From: Hyphomonadaceae bacterium
GTDB lineage: Bacteria > Pseudomonadota > Alphaproteobacteria > Caulobacterales > Aquidulcibacteraceae
Direction of reading: 5' to 3'
Assembly (NCBI GenBank): GCA_016791325.1
Contig: JAEUMU010000133.1
Coordinates: 1 to 6,303, forward strand
DNA: 6,303 bases
Shown here one piece after another: positions 5,927-6,303 of the stretch. A program made the position numbers and the translations under genes. The notes beneath the pieces are model-generated. The model ran no database searches. It was not told the DNA's origin and saw only the letters and a list, made by a program, of their open reading frames with translations. Positions within the stretch are counted from its first letter, which is position 1; each line of letters opens with the position of its first letter.

Positions 5927-6303
5927 ATGGCGGGGCTGTTTCGACGGTATGGGTTTGCCGCGATCGTGGCCGTGGGTTTGGCGCTCATGGCCGCGGCGAT
6001 TGTGGGCAAGACCCTCTTCAATGGTTGGGAGAGCGTCGCCTCTGGGCCAGCTCAGGCTAAAGGGCCTGGCGCGCCCGGCGGGGCTGGCGGCGGCATGGGT
6101 GTCGCCGCGGTTGCGGTCGCGCCGCATGCGTTCACCGATGGCGTGCGCGCTATCGGCACCGCCCAGGCGCGCGAAAGCATCGTCATCACCCCGAAAGTCG
6201 CCGACACGATCCGGGCGATCCGGTTCGAGAGCGGCCAGCGCGTGCGCCTAGGCCAAGTGCTGGTGGAAATGTCGAGCGTCGAGCAGGCGGCCGATGTAGC
6301 CCA
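5927..6303 (+). CDS. RND efflux periplasmic adaptor (membrane-fusion protein), N-terminal part
   Basis: Adaptors of this family join an inner-membrane RND pump to an outer-membrane channel in tripartite efflux systems. Only the first 125 residues are in the window. They show a membrane anchor or uncleaved signal (about 9-27, GFAAIVAVGLALMAAAIVG), then a Gly/Pro/Ala-rich linker (about 40-58). The start of the adaptor core follows: VAAVAVAPHAFTDGVRAIGT (58-77), ESIVITPKVADTIRAIRF (83-100) and ESGQRVRLGQVLVEM (101-115). The last two are the beta-strand and G-x-x-V-x-x-G-Q-x-L pattern of the biotinyl-lipoyl-like domain. The ATG at 5927 has AGGA 6 nt upstream (5917-5920). Members are usually 350-420 residues, so about two thirds is missing; an RND permease gene is expected downstream. 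The substrate is unknown. Confidence 0.88.
   Translation, partial: MAGLFRRYGFAAIVAVGLALMAAAIVGKTLFNGWESVASGPAQAKGPGAPGGAGGGMGVAAVAVAPHAFTDGVRAIGTAQARESIVITPKVADTIRAIRFESGQRVRLGQVLVEMSSVEQAADVA

Overview
This is a GC-rich chromosomal window with tightly packed genes. It most likely comes from an alphaproteobacterium, plausibly of the Caulobacterales/Hyphomonadaceae type. The placement is inferred from a DUF2336 protein (a family largely confined to Alphaproteobacteria), a stand-alone Hpt protein, a short NAD kinase with alphaproteobacterial-style motifs, and the base composition. There is no RNA gene, CRISPR array, insertion sequence or phage gene in view; this looks like core chromosome rather than a mobile island.

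Layout. (1) Positions 1-969, minus strand: a class III (CaiB/BaiF) CoA-transferase, cut at its C-terminus by the window edge. (2) About 120 bp of divergent intergenic DNA. (3) 1088-2230, plus strand: a DUF2336 helical-repeat protein. (4) A minus-strand block, read right to left: NAD kinase (4274-3516), a small Hpt phosphotransfer protein (3460-2966) and a degenerate EAL-domain protein (2889-2227). The gaps are 55 and 76 bp, so the three are probably one transcription unit. The EAL gene converges on the DUF2336 gene, and their stop codons overlap in a CTAG palindrome. (5) A 69-bp divergent gap. (6) 4344-5108, plus strand: a class II aldolase/adducin-family protein with a perfect 16-bp palindrome just after its start codon. 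(7) 5178-5855, plus strand: an exported protein of unknown family, probably envelope-associated. (8) 5927-6303, plus strand: the N-terminal third or so of an RND-efflux membrane-fusion (periplasmic adaptor) protein that runs off the window.

How the genes may work together. The NAD kinase makes NADP+. Its two probable co-transcribed partners look like signalling parts: a phosphotransfer module, and a c-di-GMP phosphodiesterase fold that has lost its catalytic motifs. No histidine kinase, response regulator or GGDEF protein is visible, so their partners must lie elsewhere. The CoA-transferase and aldolase-family protein are probably metabolic, with substrates that cannot be read from sequence. 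The exported protein lies 71 bp upstream of the efflux adaptor on the same strand and may be co-expressed with it.

The most interesting items are the NAD kinase-Hpt-degenerate EAL cluster, the 16-bp palindrome at the start of the aldolase-family gene, and the loss of the usual catalytic Glu in that protein. No clear new defence or mobile system is present.
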